Shown piece after piece: positions 1 through 9,068 of a stretch of DNA of 64,000 bases. The notes beneath the pieces were generated by a model, which made no database searches, was not told where the DNA came from, and was given only the letters and a program-made list of their open reading frames with translations. Origin of the DNA: Megasphaera_A sueciensis. Its GTDB lineage: Bacteria; Bacillota; Negativicutes; Veillonellales; Megasphaeraceae. A program made the translations under genes and the position numbers. The stretch is from contig NZ_CP116939.1 of assembly GCF_050219315.1 (NCBI RefSeq), forward strand, positions 2,108,001 through 2,172,000, given 5' to 3'. Position 1 is the first letter of the stretch. Every line of letters starts with the position of its first letter.

Positions 1-1369
1 GTGTAAGATCATTGGAGCCGATGCTGAAGAAATCAACGAATTTAGCAAGATCATCGCTGATAATGGCAGCTGCCGGGGTTTCGATCATGATGCCGATCTT
101 GATATTCTTGTCAAAATCGATTTTTTGAGTCGTGAGTTCTGCTTTCACTTCTTCAACGATCATTTTTGCATCACGTACTTCTTGAACGGACGTGATCATG
201 GGGAACATGACTAACGCCGTGCCAAAGGCACTGGCACGCAGAATGGCGCGTAGTTGTGTTTTGAAGATTTCCGGACGTGTCAAACAAATGCGGATCGCCC
301 TGTAACCCAATGCCGGATTTTCCTCGGCAGGAAGATTGAAATATCCTACTTTCTTATCGGCACCGATATCCAGCGTGCGGATTACCACTTCTTTTCCGCC
401 CATATTTTCCAGGACGGTCTTGTAGGCTGTGAACTGTTCTTCTTCACTGGGGAACGTATCCCGTCCCAAGTAGAGAAATTCACTGCGGAACAGGCCGATG
501 CCGCCCGCGTCGTTGTCCAATACGGCCGACAAATCAGCCGGCTGTCCGATATTCGCGTAGAGTTTGATCTTACGGCCGGATTTGGTTGCATTGGGTTTAC
601 CTTTCAGTTTTGCCAACAGGGATTTCTGCTTTTGGTCCTGGTTCATCTTTGCTGTCATTGCTTCCAACGTTGCCACGTCGGGATCAATATAGATTTTTCC
701 ATCAAAACCGTCTACAATGACGGTTTGTTTTTCATGCAGATGAGCAAGTAATGTATCTCCTGCTCCCACGATAGCAGGGATACCCATGGTACGTGCCAAA
801 ATAGCCGTGTGTGAATTGGTAGAACCGGATTCGGTGATAAAAGCCAGAATATTATTTTTATCCAAGGACAGTGTTTCACTGGGAGCCAAATCATCGGCAG
901 CTACGATGGAAGGTGCAGTCAGCGTTACCATGTTGTTACTGCCTGTAAGCGCGTTCAGCACTTTGCCGGAGATATCCCGGATATCGGCGGCGCGCTCTTG
1001 CATATAGGTGTCTTCCATGGCTGCGAACATTTCGGCAAAGCTGTCGGCAGCAGCGTTGACTGCATATTCTGCATTTATTTTCTGTGTGCGGATTGTATTT
1101 TCAACGGTTTCAATATAGTCCGGGTCGTCCAGCATCATCTGGTGCACATCAAAAATTTCGGCCGTCTTTTCATCTACTTCCGTCAAGGCTTTTTCATATA
1201 AGGATTTGATCTCATTCTGCGCAGCAAGACGAGCGGTATGGAATCTTGCTACCTCAGTTTCTGTATCGTCGACCAGCTGATCAGCTACCTTATGGATTGT
1301 GCGCTTGTAAAGTACCACTGGTCCGATGGTGATACCGTTAAAGACGCTTTTTCCTTCTAATGTTAACAT
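1..1369 (-). CDS. ptsI: PTS enzyme I (phosphoenolpyruvate-protein phosphotransferase), 3' end outside window
   Basis: Enzyme I takes phosphate from phosphoenolpyruvate and passes it to HPr in the cytoplasm. The minus-strand frame begins at ATG 1369-1367 behind a good AGGAGG site and stays open to the window edge, giving about 456 of the roughly 570 residues usual for the family. The phosphohistidine signature STNSHTAILAR is present with His at about residue 187, and the PEP-binding barrel follows (GGIGLFRSEFLYL, then RTLDIGADK). The final part of the barrel lies outside. It sits 111 bp downstream of the PTS regulator gene on the same strand, so the two are probably co-transcribed. Whether this is the only enzyme I of the cell or one dedicated to this locus cannot be told from the window. 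Confidence 0.95.
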   Translation of the reverse strand, partial: MLTLEGKSVFNGITIGPVVLYKRTIHKVADQLVDDTETEVARFHTARLAAQNEIKSLYEKALTEVDEKTAEIFDVHQMMLDDPDYIETVENTIRTQKINAEYAVNAAADSFAEMFAAMEDTYMQERAADIRDISGKVLNALTGSNNMVTLTAPSIVAADDLAPSETLSLDKNNILAFITESGSTNSHTAILARTMGIPAIVGAGDTLLAHLHEKQTVIVDGFDGKIYIDPDVATLEAMTAKMNQDQKQKSLLAKLKGKPNATKSGRKIKLYANIGQPADLSAVLDNDAGGIGLFRSEFLYLGRDTFPSEEEQFTAYKTVLENMGGKEVVIRTLDIGADKKVGYFNLPAEENPALGYRAIRICLTRPEIFKTQLRAILRASAFGTALVMFPMITSVQEVRDAKMIVEEVKAELTTQKIDFDKNIKIGIMIETPAAAIISDDLAKFVDFFSIGSNDLT

Positions 1370-1480
1370 TATTTTTCCTCCTGTCGAAACTATATTTTTG
1401 TTTGTGTAACGAATACAAGACATCTATATTATTAAAGTTTTATAGATATTTTATAACAGAATTGCATTTTAATAAATACT

Positions 1481-3547
1481 TTATATTTGCTGCAATAAAT
1501 TCATCTCATTTGTCGCAAGAATATCAGATAGATCGTCCGGTGTTTTGGCTTGATCTAACTGAATAAGAAAACCGTTCATTTTTAATAGATTAGCCATATT
1601 TAAGAATGCTTTGAGGTGTTTTTCCTGGTCAATAGTCGAAAGAACACAGACATAACGAACGGGATCCAGAAGAGGCGAATGAAATTCCACAGGCGTTTTC
1701 AGGCGTATAAGACTCATGCCGACGCCCAGACTACCTGCATCAATGGAGGCATGAGGAAGGGCGAACCCATGTGCAATAACAATGTAAGGACCATAGTCGA
1801 GAACGTTTTTTATCATAGCATCAATGTAGGAATTTGTAATGATATGATGGCGGAGCAGCGGTTGAGCCGCTTTTTGTATAGCATCCTGCCAATCTTTTGC
1901 TTGCACATCCAGCTCTATGAATGGCGGTTGCAGAAGTTCAGCTAAGCCGGGTTCTTTTGCTCGCGTAGTATTCTCAAAATAATTTTTTACCGTTTGCTGT
2001 ACTTGTGTTAATAAATCAGGGTAATCCTTTAATGTTTTTTTTAACTGTTTAGCCATAAAATAGCCTTCATTGCGTGATTCATTGTTATGCCCGATTGTTT
2101 TTTTTGATATTTGCTGTAATTTCAAATAATCCTCTTCGTTTAGCAAAGGAGAAATACGTACATAAGGCACTTTACAATTAGATAACTCAATAGTGGAAAT
2201 CAAAAAATCAATATCAGAAGTATCTGTGTTGTTTAACATATGGACACTGACGACATTTAAAATATTGAAATTAAATTTCTCGTTGATTTTTTGTTGTAAT
2301 AACTTACTGGTACCGATGCCGCTGTTGCAAACTAAAATGACATTGGAATTATTGCTGTATTTTTGATATTTTTCAATGGCGGCGCAAATGTAAATAACGA
2401 TATAGGCGATTTCCTGTTCTTGAATTTGTCGTCCTAAAAGAATTTCAAGTATATCCATATTATTTTCTACAACAGTTTTAATATTCATATTGTTTTCCAC
2501 GATCATGTTTACATCAGCATATTCCACGACAGTTTGTGTGTCTCCACCGGAAAAAATATGCTCCAGATGGTTGGATAGGCCAAGAAAGAAGTCATAATCG
2601 ATATAAAGAGGTAAATGCAGCTCATCGGAAATTCTTTCAATAAACTTTCTGGTTATAGTTTGAATCTTAACCATGATATTTTTATTAACATTTCTCTTAA
2701 TGAAGCGAAGTTTTTTATAAAGATTATTCAGAAAACTTTTTTCATCCAACGAAGAATTTAGTTCGAAATATTGAACTAAATAGGTGTACAGTTTATCAAA
2801 GTTATGGGAAGAACTGGTGTGACATTCGCCGTTATGTAATGGTTTTCCTATTTTTACCCTGAAAATAGAAGCAATCAAATACAGTTGTAAAATCACAAAC
2901 GAGCCTTCCGTGAGAAATTCACCGGTCCTAATTTCATTTTCATTTATTAAACTGTGCAGTGTGCGATGGTGACCGGATGTGAAACATTCGTTAAAGTTTT
3001 TGAAGATGACCGGATTTTTTTGATTGAAAAACAGTTGCAAAAGGTCGGTGTTAGTAAAAAGAACTTGCATGTAATAACTGCGAATATCAATTTCTCTTCC
3101 AAAAAGCTTGATACCTTGACTGGAGAAACCGTGTACATTTAATTTATAGGTTTTCAGTAGGGCATTAAGTTGATCCAGATCAGCAATGATTGTAGATCTG
3201 GATACACAGAGAAACTCGGCAATTTCAGCAAAAGTAATATAATCTCTGGAAAAAAATAAAATGACAAATTCTAAAACATACCGTTCCTCTTGATTCAGAC
3301 TGTAATTATAAAAATCCAAATGACTTAAAATCGCAGACAAAGACACACCATCGTATTTAAGATAAAATTTATTGTTCTTATCGATTGAGAGCCCGATTTT
3401 TAAAGGTTCCAAATATTCTTTGATATAGTTGACATCATTACGAATGGTTCTGATAGAGATGGAATGTTTGTCGGCAAGTTCTTGTATATCAAAGACATGC
3501 GGATTTTCATATACTGTTTTAATCATTTTTGTTGAACGTTTATTCAT
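1481..3547 (-). CDS. BglG/MtlR-type PTS-regulated transcriptional regulator
   Basis: A multidomain regulator controlled by PTS phosphorylation. In order it shows an Mga/HTH_11-like N-terminal helix-turn-helix (ELADKHSISIRTIRND), a second DNA-binding segment, two PRD-like stretches with candidate phospho-histidines (HHRTLHSLI; LSNHLEHIF), an EIIB-like domain (VILVCNSGIGTSKLL, Cys about two thirds along) and a C-terminal EIIA-like domain with the phospho-His motif GFALPHAS. The frame is open back to 3610 (709 aa), but the ATG at 3547 has a GGGG-type site upstream and places the start just before the first helix-turn-helix, so I prefer it (about 688 aa). It is divergent from the HPr/EIIB/EIIC genes and is their likely activator; this is inferred from position and family. 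Confidence 0.88.
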   Translation of the reverse strand: MNKRSTKMIKTVYENPHVFDIQELADKHSISIRTIRNDVNYIKEYLEPLKIGLSIDKNNKFYLKYDGVSLSAILSHLDFYNYSLNQEERYVLEFVILFFSRDYITFAEIAEFLCVSRSTIIADLDQLNALLKTYKLNVHGFSSQGIKLFGREIDIRSYYMQVLFTNTDLLQLFFNQKNPVIFKNFNECFTSGHHRTLHSLINENEIRTGEFLTEGSFVILQLYLIASIFRVKIGKPLHNGECHTSSSHNFDKLYTYLVQYFELNSSLDEKSFLNNLYKKLRFIKRNVNKNIMVKIQTITRKFIERISDELHLPLYIDYDFFLGLSNHLEHIFSGGDTQTVVEYADVNMIVENNMNIKTVVENNMDILEILLGRQIQEQEIAYIVIYICAAIEKYQKYSNNSNVILVCNSGIGTSKLLQQKINEKFNFNILNVVSVHMLNNTDTSDIDFLISTIELSNCKVPYVRISPLLNEEDYLKLQQISKKTIGHNNESRNEGYFMAKQLKKTLKDYPDLLTQVQQTVKNYFENTTRAKEPGLAELLQPPFIELDVQAKDWQDAIQKAAQPLLRHHIITNSYIDAMIKNVLDYGPYIVIAHGFALPHASIDAGSLGVGMSLIRLKTPVEFHSPLLDPVRYVCVLSTIDQEKHLKAFLNMANLLKMNGFLIQLDQAKTPDDLSDILATNEMNLLQQI

Positions 3548-3714
3548 TTGTTTATCAGCCCCATACCAAAACATAAAATAAATACAACTTTTGACATTCT
3601 TATTATTCACTATTTGCTTTTTTAATTATAACAATTCAAATTTGTAATATCAATGAAATAAAGAGAACAAATGTTTGATTTTATGGTCGGAATTTTTACA
3701 CAAATAGTGCAACA

Positions 3715-3762
3715 ATTTCAACTCCGATATTTCCGTTATCGAACTATTTTGTTAGTTGAAAT
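3715..3762. promoter_or_regulatory. 9-bp inverted repeat in the divergent regulator/HPr gap
   Basis: ATTTCAACT at 3715-3723 is matched by AGTTGAAAT at 3754-3762. It lies between the divergent regulator and the first HPr promoter, so it is a candidate operator for the PRD regulator. The arms are 30 bp apart, so two half-sites bound by a dimer or two dimers are possible. The rest of the 3611-3999 gap holds the promoter and the duplicated block listed separately. Confidence 0.4.
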
Positions 3763-3802
3763 ATAGTAATACACCAGATTTTCTTTGGGGAGCCTGAGAC
3801 AC

Positions 3803-3908
3803 AGTAGAATTTGATACCACTATTGAGCAATCATTTGAACTTGGCAAAAAATCAAGTGTGAATATAATTAACGATATGAGATACCTAATATCACATATGC
3901 ACATAATG
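3803..3908 (+). repeat. Promoter module, copy 1 (repeated at 8025-8128)
   Basis: About 100 bp here recur with scattered differences at 8025-8128. The best conserved core runs from TTGAGCAAT through the -35/-10 pair to AATTAAC. Both copies precede an HPr gene, which points to duplication of promoter plus HPr as a unit. Confidence 0.8.
3841..3868 (+). promoter_or_regulatory. Sigma-70-type promoter of first HPr operon
   Basis: TTGGCA at 3841-3846, 16-bp spacer, TATAAT at 3863-3868. The same pair with the same spacing occurs before the second HPr gene, which supports it being functional. Confidence 0.7.
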
Positions 3909-3999
3909 AATGAAAACCATTAGAGTTTGGTATCTTTACGATATTTTGCATACAACCCCGATATATAGGGAGTATGGCATTTATAAGGAGGATCAAAGT

Positions 4000-4266
4000 A
4001 TGGCAGTGAAAGAAAATCTGGTAATAACTAATGAAACGGGATTGCATGCGCGTCCGGCTTCCAATTTTGTTAAACTTGCCAAATCATTTAAGTCAAAGAT
4101 AATGGTAGCTTGCAATGGAAATGAAGTAGATGCAAAGAAAATTTTGGGTATTATGACTTTAGGTGCGGGGAAGGGTGCAACAATTACTGTTACAGTTGAA
4201 GGAGTAGATGAAGCACAAGCTTCTGCGGCTTTAAAAACATTAGTTGATAGTGGTTTTGGTGAGTAA
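4000..4266 (+). CDS. ptsH: HPr phosphocarrier protein, copy 1
   Basis: HPr relays phosphate from enzyme I to EIIA. The start is ATG 4000, set by AAGGAGG eight bases upstream and by the family N-terminus MAVKEN; an in-frame upstream ATG at 3910 has no ribosome site. The 88-aa product has the phospho-His loop TGLHARPA (His16). The position of the regulatory serine of Firmicute HPr (Ser46 in Bacillus) is Lys47 (DAKKILGIMTLG), so HPr kinase control should be lost. It is the first gene of the rightward cluster and is followed by EIIB and EIIC. About three quarters of its residues match the second HPr at 8173. Confidence 0.95.
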   Translation: MAVKENLVITNETGLHARPASNFVKLAKSFKSKIMVACNGNEVDAKKILGIMTLGAGKGATITVTVEGVDEAQASAALKTLVDSGFGE

Positions 4267-4398
4267 GTAATATTGCTGGATTGATAAGAACAATATTAAG
4301 TCTAGGATGAAGTACAGAAGGTTGATTATCTATCGCATGAATTTTCAAGCAATAGATTAGAATGAAAAAAGATGAAACATACATTAGGAGGGAACATT

Positions 4399-4701
4399 AT
4401 GACAAAAAGTTTAAAAGGTTTAGTTTTATGTGCTGATGGGGTAGCAACGTCGACTATTGTTTTGGTATCTATTCGTGAAGCTTGTGAAGAAGCAGGAATT
4501 CAAGCCAATTTTCAGCAGGGACGTATAGCCGATGTACAGGCAACTATTGAAAATGGTAATTATGATGTTATTGTTTCCAATGCGGGTACTGATTTAGATT
4601 TACCCAAAAAAGTACCTATATTTAATGGAGTACCTTTTTTAACCGGGATCGGTAAAGAAGAAGTTATGGAACAAATCAAAGCTATTGCTGATAAAAAATG
4701 A
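4399..4701 (+). CDS. PTS EIIB, galactitol-family (GatB-like)
   Basis: A 100-aa cytoplasmic EIIB that takes phosphate from EIIA on a cysteine and gives it to the substrate bound by EIIC. The N-terminal loop LCADGVATSTIV (Cys11) is the CxxGxxTS-type phosphate loop of the galactitol/ascorbate EIIB families. The start ATG 4399 follows AGGAGG with ideal spacing; an upstream in-frame ATG (4372) lacks one. It lies between HPr and EIIC in one transcription unit. The family alone does not fix the substrate, and the neighbours argue for a sugar acid rather than galactitol. Confidence 0.92.
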   Translation: MTKSLKGLVLCADGVATSTIVLVSIREACEEAGIQANFQQGRIADVQATIENGNYDVIVSNAGTDLDLPKKVPIFNGVPFLTGIGKEEVMEQIKAIADKK

Positions 4702-4771
4702 TTTAAGCTGGAAAGATATTGACTTTCTAATACGTTTAACACTTCGAGTATGAATTTGGAGGTAATATTAC

Positions 4772-6163
4772 ATGGACATAATACAAAATTTCATGAAAAT
4801 TTTTGGTGCGGCGGTCCTTCTTCCTATTATCATTTTTATCTTTGAGATCATTTTAGGAACCAAGCCGGCTAAAGCATTAAGGTCTGCTATTTATATTGGG
4901 GTTGGGTTAGCTGGCTTGGTTACAGTTTTAAACCCTTTCTTTTTGGGGCTCATGAGTAAACCCATTACTGACATGGTTGTTCAGCGGGGTATTCAACTTC
5001 CTTATCTTGATACAGGTTGGGCTTTACTTGCAGCAGTTGCTTATTCTACTACAATTGGGGCCATTATTATTCCTATGGGTATTATTATTAATGTGATTAT
5101 GATTGGAATTAAATTTACAGATACGCTAATCCTTGATTTATGGAATTTTTGGCATTGGGCTTTTATTGGAAGTATGGTTTACTATACTACCGGTAGCTAC
5201 ATTTATGGTATTATTGCAGCTATTGCTATCGAACTTTTTCTGCTTTGGATTGGAGATGTTACTGCACCACAATTTCAGAAATTTTTCAAGTTGCCAGGTA
5301 TTACTATTCCCCATGCCAGTGCTCAAGGCGGTATCATTGTAGCAATTATTTTTCGTTGGATTTTTGAAAAAATTGGTCTGACAAAAATTAATGTTAATTC
5401 TGAAACAATTCGTCGTAAATTTGGTATTTTTGGTGATTCTGTGGTTATTGGATTTTTTGTTGCTGTGCTTATCGGTGTTATTGCTTGGTTCCCGGAAATT
5501 GAGCAATTGACTACTTGGTCTCGTATTTTGGCTTTAGGTATGGGAACCGGTTCTTTCATCTATTTATATCCAAAAGCAACTACTGCTTTGTTAGAAGGTT
5601 TTGCTGCTCTCAGTGAAAAAGTACGTAGTCTATTGGCCAAACATGGGTCTAAAAGAAAAATCAATTTTGGTATGGATGGAGCATTGTGTGTAGGAAATCC
5701 AGATAATATTACAGTTGCTTTACTGACTATGATTACAACCGTACCTCTTATTTTTTTTCTACCGGGCAATCGTTTTTTAATGATGGCTGATTTAGGTGTT
5801 ACTCCATTCTTTTTAGCCATTACTGCAGTTGCTGTTTTTAATGGAAATATTCTTTGTGCATATATTGTTAATGTTATAAATGTAGCTATTACTTTGCTCT
5901 TCTCCAGTGCGATGTCACCTGCTTTTGCAAATCTGGTTACTAATATTGGTACTAAATTACCGGATACTGGTGCAGCTATGATTGGTGCGGATATTAGACC
6001 GTTGCATGGCATTTTTTACTATATAGGTCTGCAACCTGTTGTTCTTGTTGCCAGTGTTGTTGTTATTCTTGCTTTGATGTATGCTCGCAGTAAGAATCCT
6101 GCTGTTTTTTGGAAATTGGTAGGTTACAAAGCAGAAAGTAAAGATATCGACACCAATAAATAA
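4772..6163 (+). CDS. PTS EIIC, galactitol-family permease (GatC-like)
   Basis: A 463-aa integral membrane protein, the translocating subunit of a PTS permease. It is hydrophobic throughout, with roughly ten or more membrane segments. Its length and the motifs ITIPHASAQGG and FGMDGALCVGNPDN fit the EIIC galactitol family (about 450 aa). A good GGAGG site precedes ATG 4772. It follows EIIB by 70 bp; its EIIA partner is separated, at 8523. Several sugar-alcohol and sugar-acid systems share this family, so the substrate remains open. Confidence 0.9.
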   Translation: MDIIQNFMKIFGAAVLLPIIIFIFEIILGTKPAKALRSAIYIGVGLAGLVTVLNPFFLGLMSKPITDMVVQRGIQLPYLDTGWALLAAVAYSTTIGAIIIPMGIIINVIMIGIKFTDTLILDLWNFWHWAFIGSMVYYTTGSYIYGIIAAIAIELFLLWIGDVTAPQFQKFFKLPGITIPHASAQGGIIVAIIFRWIFEKIGLTKINVNSETIRRKFGIFGDSVVIGFFVAVLIGVIAWFPEIEQLTTWSRILALGMGTGSFIYLYPKATTALLEGFAALSEKVRSLLAKHGSKRKINFGMDGALCVGNPDNITVALLTMITTVPLIFFLPGNRFLMMADLGVTPFFLAITAVAVFNGNILCAYIVNVINVAITLLFSSAMSPAFANLVTNIGTKLPDTGAAMIGADIRPLHGIFYYIGLQPVVLVASVVVILALMYARSKNPAVFWKLVGYKAESKDIDTNK

Positions 6164-6249
6164 TTTATAGTAGAGTTTCATAAAAAGTACAGAATGCCAA
6201 TACTGTTGAATAACTAAATTAACGAAATTTACATTAAAACTTCCACCTT

Positions 6250-6292
6250 AAAATGCCAGCATAGTCTGTGTTTTCTAACTTGTTGGCATTTT
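6250..6292 (+). terminator. Hairpin between EIIC and the IlvD/Edd dehydratase gene
   Basis: AAAATGCCA (6250-6258) pairs with TGGCATTTT (6284-6292). The T run lies inside the stem and no further T tract follows, so it may be a weak terminator, an attenuator or an mRNA stabiliser within the operon. Confidence 0.45.
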
Positions 6293-6375
6293 GAAGTGTA
6301 GAAAGATATTAGATTCATAATAAAAATGAACGAGAGTACTTTTGTTGTAAATTTACTGGAAAGAAGTGATTCTTA

Positions 6376-8010
6376 GTGTTAACTATTGAGGCGTTACCTC
6401 CTTATCAAAGAGCCATTGCTAAAGGACATTTAGGAGCGTGTGGAATAAGTTATAATGATTTAAAGAAACCCATTATAGCAGTCGTAAACTCTTGGAATGA
6501 TATTGTTTCTGGGCATTGCCACTTAAGAGAAGTTGCAGAAGAAGTAAAAAGAGGCATTAGAGAAGCAGGAGGTACTCCGCTTGAATTTAATACTATAGCA
6601 ATGTGTGATGGCATTGCTATGGGGCATCGAGGCATGAAATTTGTTTTGCCGAGTCGTGAAATTATTGCAAACTCCATTGAAACAATGATTTTAGGACATA
6701 ATATTTTTGATGGAATGGTTTTAATTGGTTCTTGTGATAAAATTGTGCCGGCTATGTTAATGGCTGCTGCACGTTTGGATATACCTAGCATAATGGTAAC
6801 CGGTGGTGTAATTCGCAATTATATTACTCCGGCTGAATCTAAAGAAACAAGATATGCATTTATAAGAGGCGAAGTTGATGAAAAGCAGTTAGTAGAGGTT
6901 ACTAAGGAATATCTGCCTTCAGCGGGGATTTGTCCGGTAATGGGTACTGCTAATACAATGTGTATTATAGCAGAGACGTTGGGAATCACATTACCACTTA
7001 TGGCTACAATGATTGCGCAATCTGATAAACAGAAAAAATTGGTTCGTCAAAGTGGACATGTTATTTTAGATTTAGTTCATAAACATATAACTGCAAGAAA
7101 ATTTTTTACGCAAGCAGCTTTTGAAAACGCTATGACTGTAGCTTCGGCTATCGGTGGTTCACCTAATACATTTTTACATATTCCAGCCATTGCAGCTGAA
7201 TGTGGATTAACGATAAAACGGATGGATTACGATCGCATTTCACATAACACGCCACTTATAACAAGAGTGTATCCAAATGGAAAAACATATACGGTAGCTG
7301 ATCTTGATGGAGTTGGCGGTGTTCCGGTAATACTAAAAGAATTGTTGCCTAAATTGCATGAAAACACTCCTACTGTTAATGGAAATACATTATATGATAA
7401 TGTGAAAAATGCACCTAATCCTGATGGCACTATTGTCAAAACTATGAAAACACCGTTCCAAGATGAAGGTGGCCTTGCTGTTTTACAAGGAAATCTTGCT
7501 AAAGATGGTGGAGTAATTAAAATTTCAGCTGTTCCGAAAGAAAAATGGGCTTTTAGAGGACCCGCTAAAGTGTTTGAAAGTGAAGAAGACTGTATGGAGG
7601 CATTAGATCATAATATTATTCAAGAAGGTGATGTTGTAATAGTTCGCAACGAAGGACCAAAAGGAGGACCTGGTATGCGCGAAATGCACAGAGTTACAGA
7701 GGTTATAACCAAAGTAAAAAACACAGCTCTGCTTACAGATGGTCGTTTTTCAGGTCATTCTGCAGGACTTGCTGTCGGGTATCTTTCGCCAGAAGCAGCC
7801 GATAAGGGACCCATTGCTTATATTCATAATGGGGATATGATTTCTATCGATATTGAGAAAAGAAGGTTTCATTGGGAAATTACTCAGGAAGAAGAAAATA
7901 AAAGACATATAACAGATAGAATAATTGTTTCTAAGGAACCGAGTAAGCAATTGAGATTATATCGCGAACAAGTCACAGCGGCTTCTAATGGAGCGATATT
8001 ACATGAATAG
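6376..8010 (+). CDS. IlvD/Edd-family dehydratase, sugar-acid type
   Basis: Fe-S dehydratase that converts a sugar acid (or its phosphate) to a 2-keto-3-deoxy acid. At 544 aa it is near family length. It shows NTIAMCDGIAMGHRGM, then LIGSCDKIVPAMLMA, then CPVMGTANTM. The last replaces the GACGGMYTANTM of true dihydroxyacid dehydratases and resembles the CxxMGTAST motif of arabinonate/xylonate-type enzymes. The C-terminal ALLTDGRFSGHSAG is also intact. The start is GTG 6376 behind GGAAAGAAG; no ATG fits. Because a PTS would deliver a 6-phosphate, an Edd-like role on an aldonate 6-phosphate is attractive. A branched-chain biosynthetic role is unlikely here. Confidence 0.85.
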   Translation: MLTIEALPPYQRAIAKGHLGACGISYNDLKKPIIAVVNSWNDIVSGHCHLREVAEEVKRGIREAGGTPLEFNTIAMCDGIAMGHRGMKFVLPSREIIANSIETMILGHNIFDGMVLIGSCDKIVPAMLMAAARLDIPSIMVTGGVIRNYITPAESKETRYAFIRGEVDEKQLVEVTKEYLPSAGICPVMGTANTMCIIAETLGITLPLMATMIAQSDKQKKLVRQSGHVILDLVHKHITARKFFTQAAFENAMTVASAIGGSPNTFLHIPAIAAECGLTIKRMDYDRISHNTPLITRVYPNGKTYTVADLDGVGGVPVILKELLPKLHENTPTVNGNTLYDNVKNAPNPDGTIVKTMKTPFQDEGGLAVLQGNLAKDGGVIKISAVPKEKWAFRGPAKVFESEEDCMEALDHNIIQEGDVVIVRNEGPKGGPGMREMHRVTEVITKVKNTALLTDGRFSGHSAGLAVGYLSPEAADKGPIAYIHNGDMISIDIEKRRFHWEITQEEENKRHITDRIIVSKEPSKQLRLYREQVTAASNGAILHE

Positions 8011-8024
8011 TTTGACAGTAAATA

Positions 8025-8128
8025 GTAGAATTTAATGCCATTGTTGAGCAATTATTTGAACTTGGCAAAAAATCAGGCGTGAATATAATTAACAGTTGAG
8101 ATACCAAATATCACTCATGTACATAAAT
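8025..8128 (+). repeat. Promoter module, copy 2 (repeat of 3803-3908)
   Basis: Second copy of the block found before the first HPr gene, with about ten to fifteen substitutions by eye. It begins right after the dehydratase stop codon, so the second HPr and the following genes have their own promoter. Confidence 0.8.
8062..8089 (+). promoter_or_regulatory. Sigma-70-type promoter of second HPr operon
   Basis: TTGGCA at 8062-8067, 16-bp spacer, TATAAT at 8084-8089. It is identical in both hexamers and in spacing to the promoter at 3841-3868. Confidence 0.7.
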
Positions 8129-8172
8129 TACAGACATATATGATTTGTGACATTTGTAAGGAGGATCAGGGT

Positions 8173-8439
8173 ATGGCAGTGAAAGAAAACTTAGTAATAG
8201 CTAACGAAACGGGCCTGCATGCACGTCCTGCCTTAGGTTTTGTTGCACTTGCCCAATCATTCAAGTCGAGAATAACAGTAACTTACAAAGGAAATCAAGT
8301 AGATGCAAAAAGGATTCTGGGGATTATGAGTTTGTTTGCCAGGAAAGGGGCAATACTTACTGTCACAGCTGAAGGGGAAGATGAAGTCCAAGCATTTACT
8401 GCCCTCAAAACATTGGTCGATAGTGGATTTGGTGAATAA
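8173..8439 (+). CDS. HPr phosphocarrier protein, copy 2
   Basis: A second 88-aa HPr. The start is ATG 8173 with AAGGAGG upstream, the same arrangement as copy 1. The phospho-His loop TGLHARPA is intact. The Ser46-equivalent is Arg47 (DAKRILGIMSLF), so this copy also lacks the HPr-kinase site. Compared with copy 1 the ends are the same (MAVKENLVI; TALKTLVDSGFGE against AALKTLVDSGFGE) and the middle has diverged, including Phe-Ala-Arg for Gly-Ala-Gly after helix 2. It may be tuned to a different partner, since EIIA is the next gene. Confidence 0.94.
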   Translation: MAVKENLVIANETGLHARPALGFVALAQSFKSRITVTYKGNQVDAKRILGIMSLFARKGAILTVTAEGEDEVQAFTALKTLVDSGFGE

Positions 8440-8522
8440 GCAATAAAAATGATTGACATATTCTCGTTATTTTAGCAACTAATTGAGAATAAAATTAAAT
8501 GAAGGATGGCGAGTTATCCATT

Positions 8523-8987
8523 ATGCAAATTTTAAAACTTTTACATGCCGACCTGGTATTTCCAAATCTGGAAGTGGCTGATCAGAATGATTTATTCTGC
8601 AAAATGTGTACTGTGCTTCATGAAAAAGGATTTGTAAAAGAAAGCTTTTTAAAAGGTATAAGTGATAGAGAAAAAAATTATCCTACAGGACTTGAAATGG
8701 AAAATTATGGTTGTGCATTGCCGCATACTGATGTGGAACATGTTATTAATCCTGTTGTAGCTGTGGCAACTTTGACGAATCCGATAGAATTTAACATTAT
8801 GGGTGATTCGGATAATCAAGTAAAAGTTAGTATGGTCTTTATGCTTGCTCTTAATAAGAAAGAAGATCAAGTTGTGATGCTTAAAGAATTAGCGGCTCTT
8901 ATTCAAAACACAGATGTGATTGATAAAATGCGTAGAGCAACAAGCAGCAATGAGATACTTAGTATCATTAACCATGTTGGTAAATAA
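8523..8987 (+). CDS. PTS EIIA, fructose/mannitol-Ntr superfamily (GatA-like)
   Basis: Cytoplasmic EIIA that receives phosphate from HPr and passes it to EIIB. Two starts are possible: ATG 8499 (162 aa), with no clear ribosome site, and ATG 8523 (154 aa), with GGCGAG upstream; I use the latter with little certainty. The phospho-His lies in NYGCALPHTDVEHV, the GxAxPH motif of the family. It completes the EIIA/B/C set begun at 4399, although seven PTS and enzyme genes are interleaved and split over two promoters. Confidence 0.9.
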   Translation: MQILKLLHADLVFPNLEVADQNDLFCKMCTVLHEKGFVKESFLKGISDREKNYPTGLEMENYGCALPHTDVEHVINPVVAVATLTNPIEFNIMGDSDNQVKVSMVFMLALNKKEDQVVMLKELAALIQNTDVIDKMRRATSSNEILSIINHVGK

Positions 8988-9068
8988 GTTTATAGGTGTT
9001 GTTATTATTCCAATGGATAATTCCGGTGTCATGGCATATTTGTTCGAAAAATTATTGGAGGCTGAGTT

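Noticed and set aside
254..751. 165-codon plus-strand open frame
   Set aside because: It lies wholly inside the enzyme I gene on the other strand, and its translation has no family character.
4399..6163. Naming the permease a galactitol transporter
   Set aside because: The EIIB/EIIC family is galactitol-like, but no galactitol-phosphate dehydrogenase or tagatose enzymes are present and all neighbours act on sugar acids.
6376..8010. Dihydroxyacid dehydratase (ilvD) for branched-chain amino acids
   Set aside because: The CPVMGTANTM motif and the catabolic neighbourhood fit the sugar-acid branch of the family; no ilv or leu gene is nearby.
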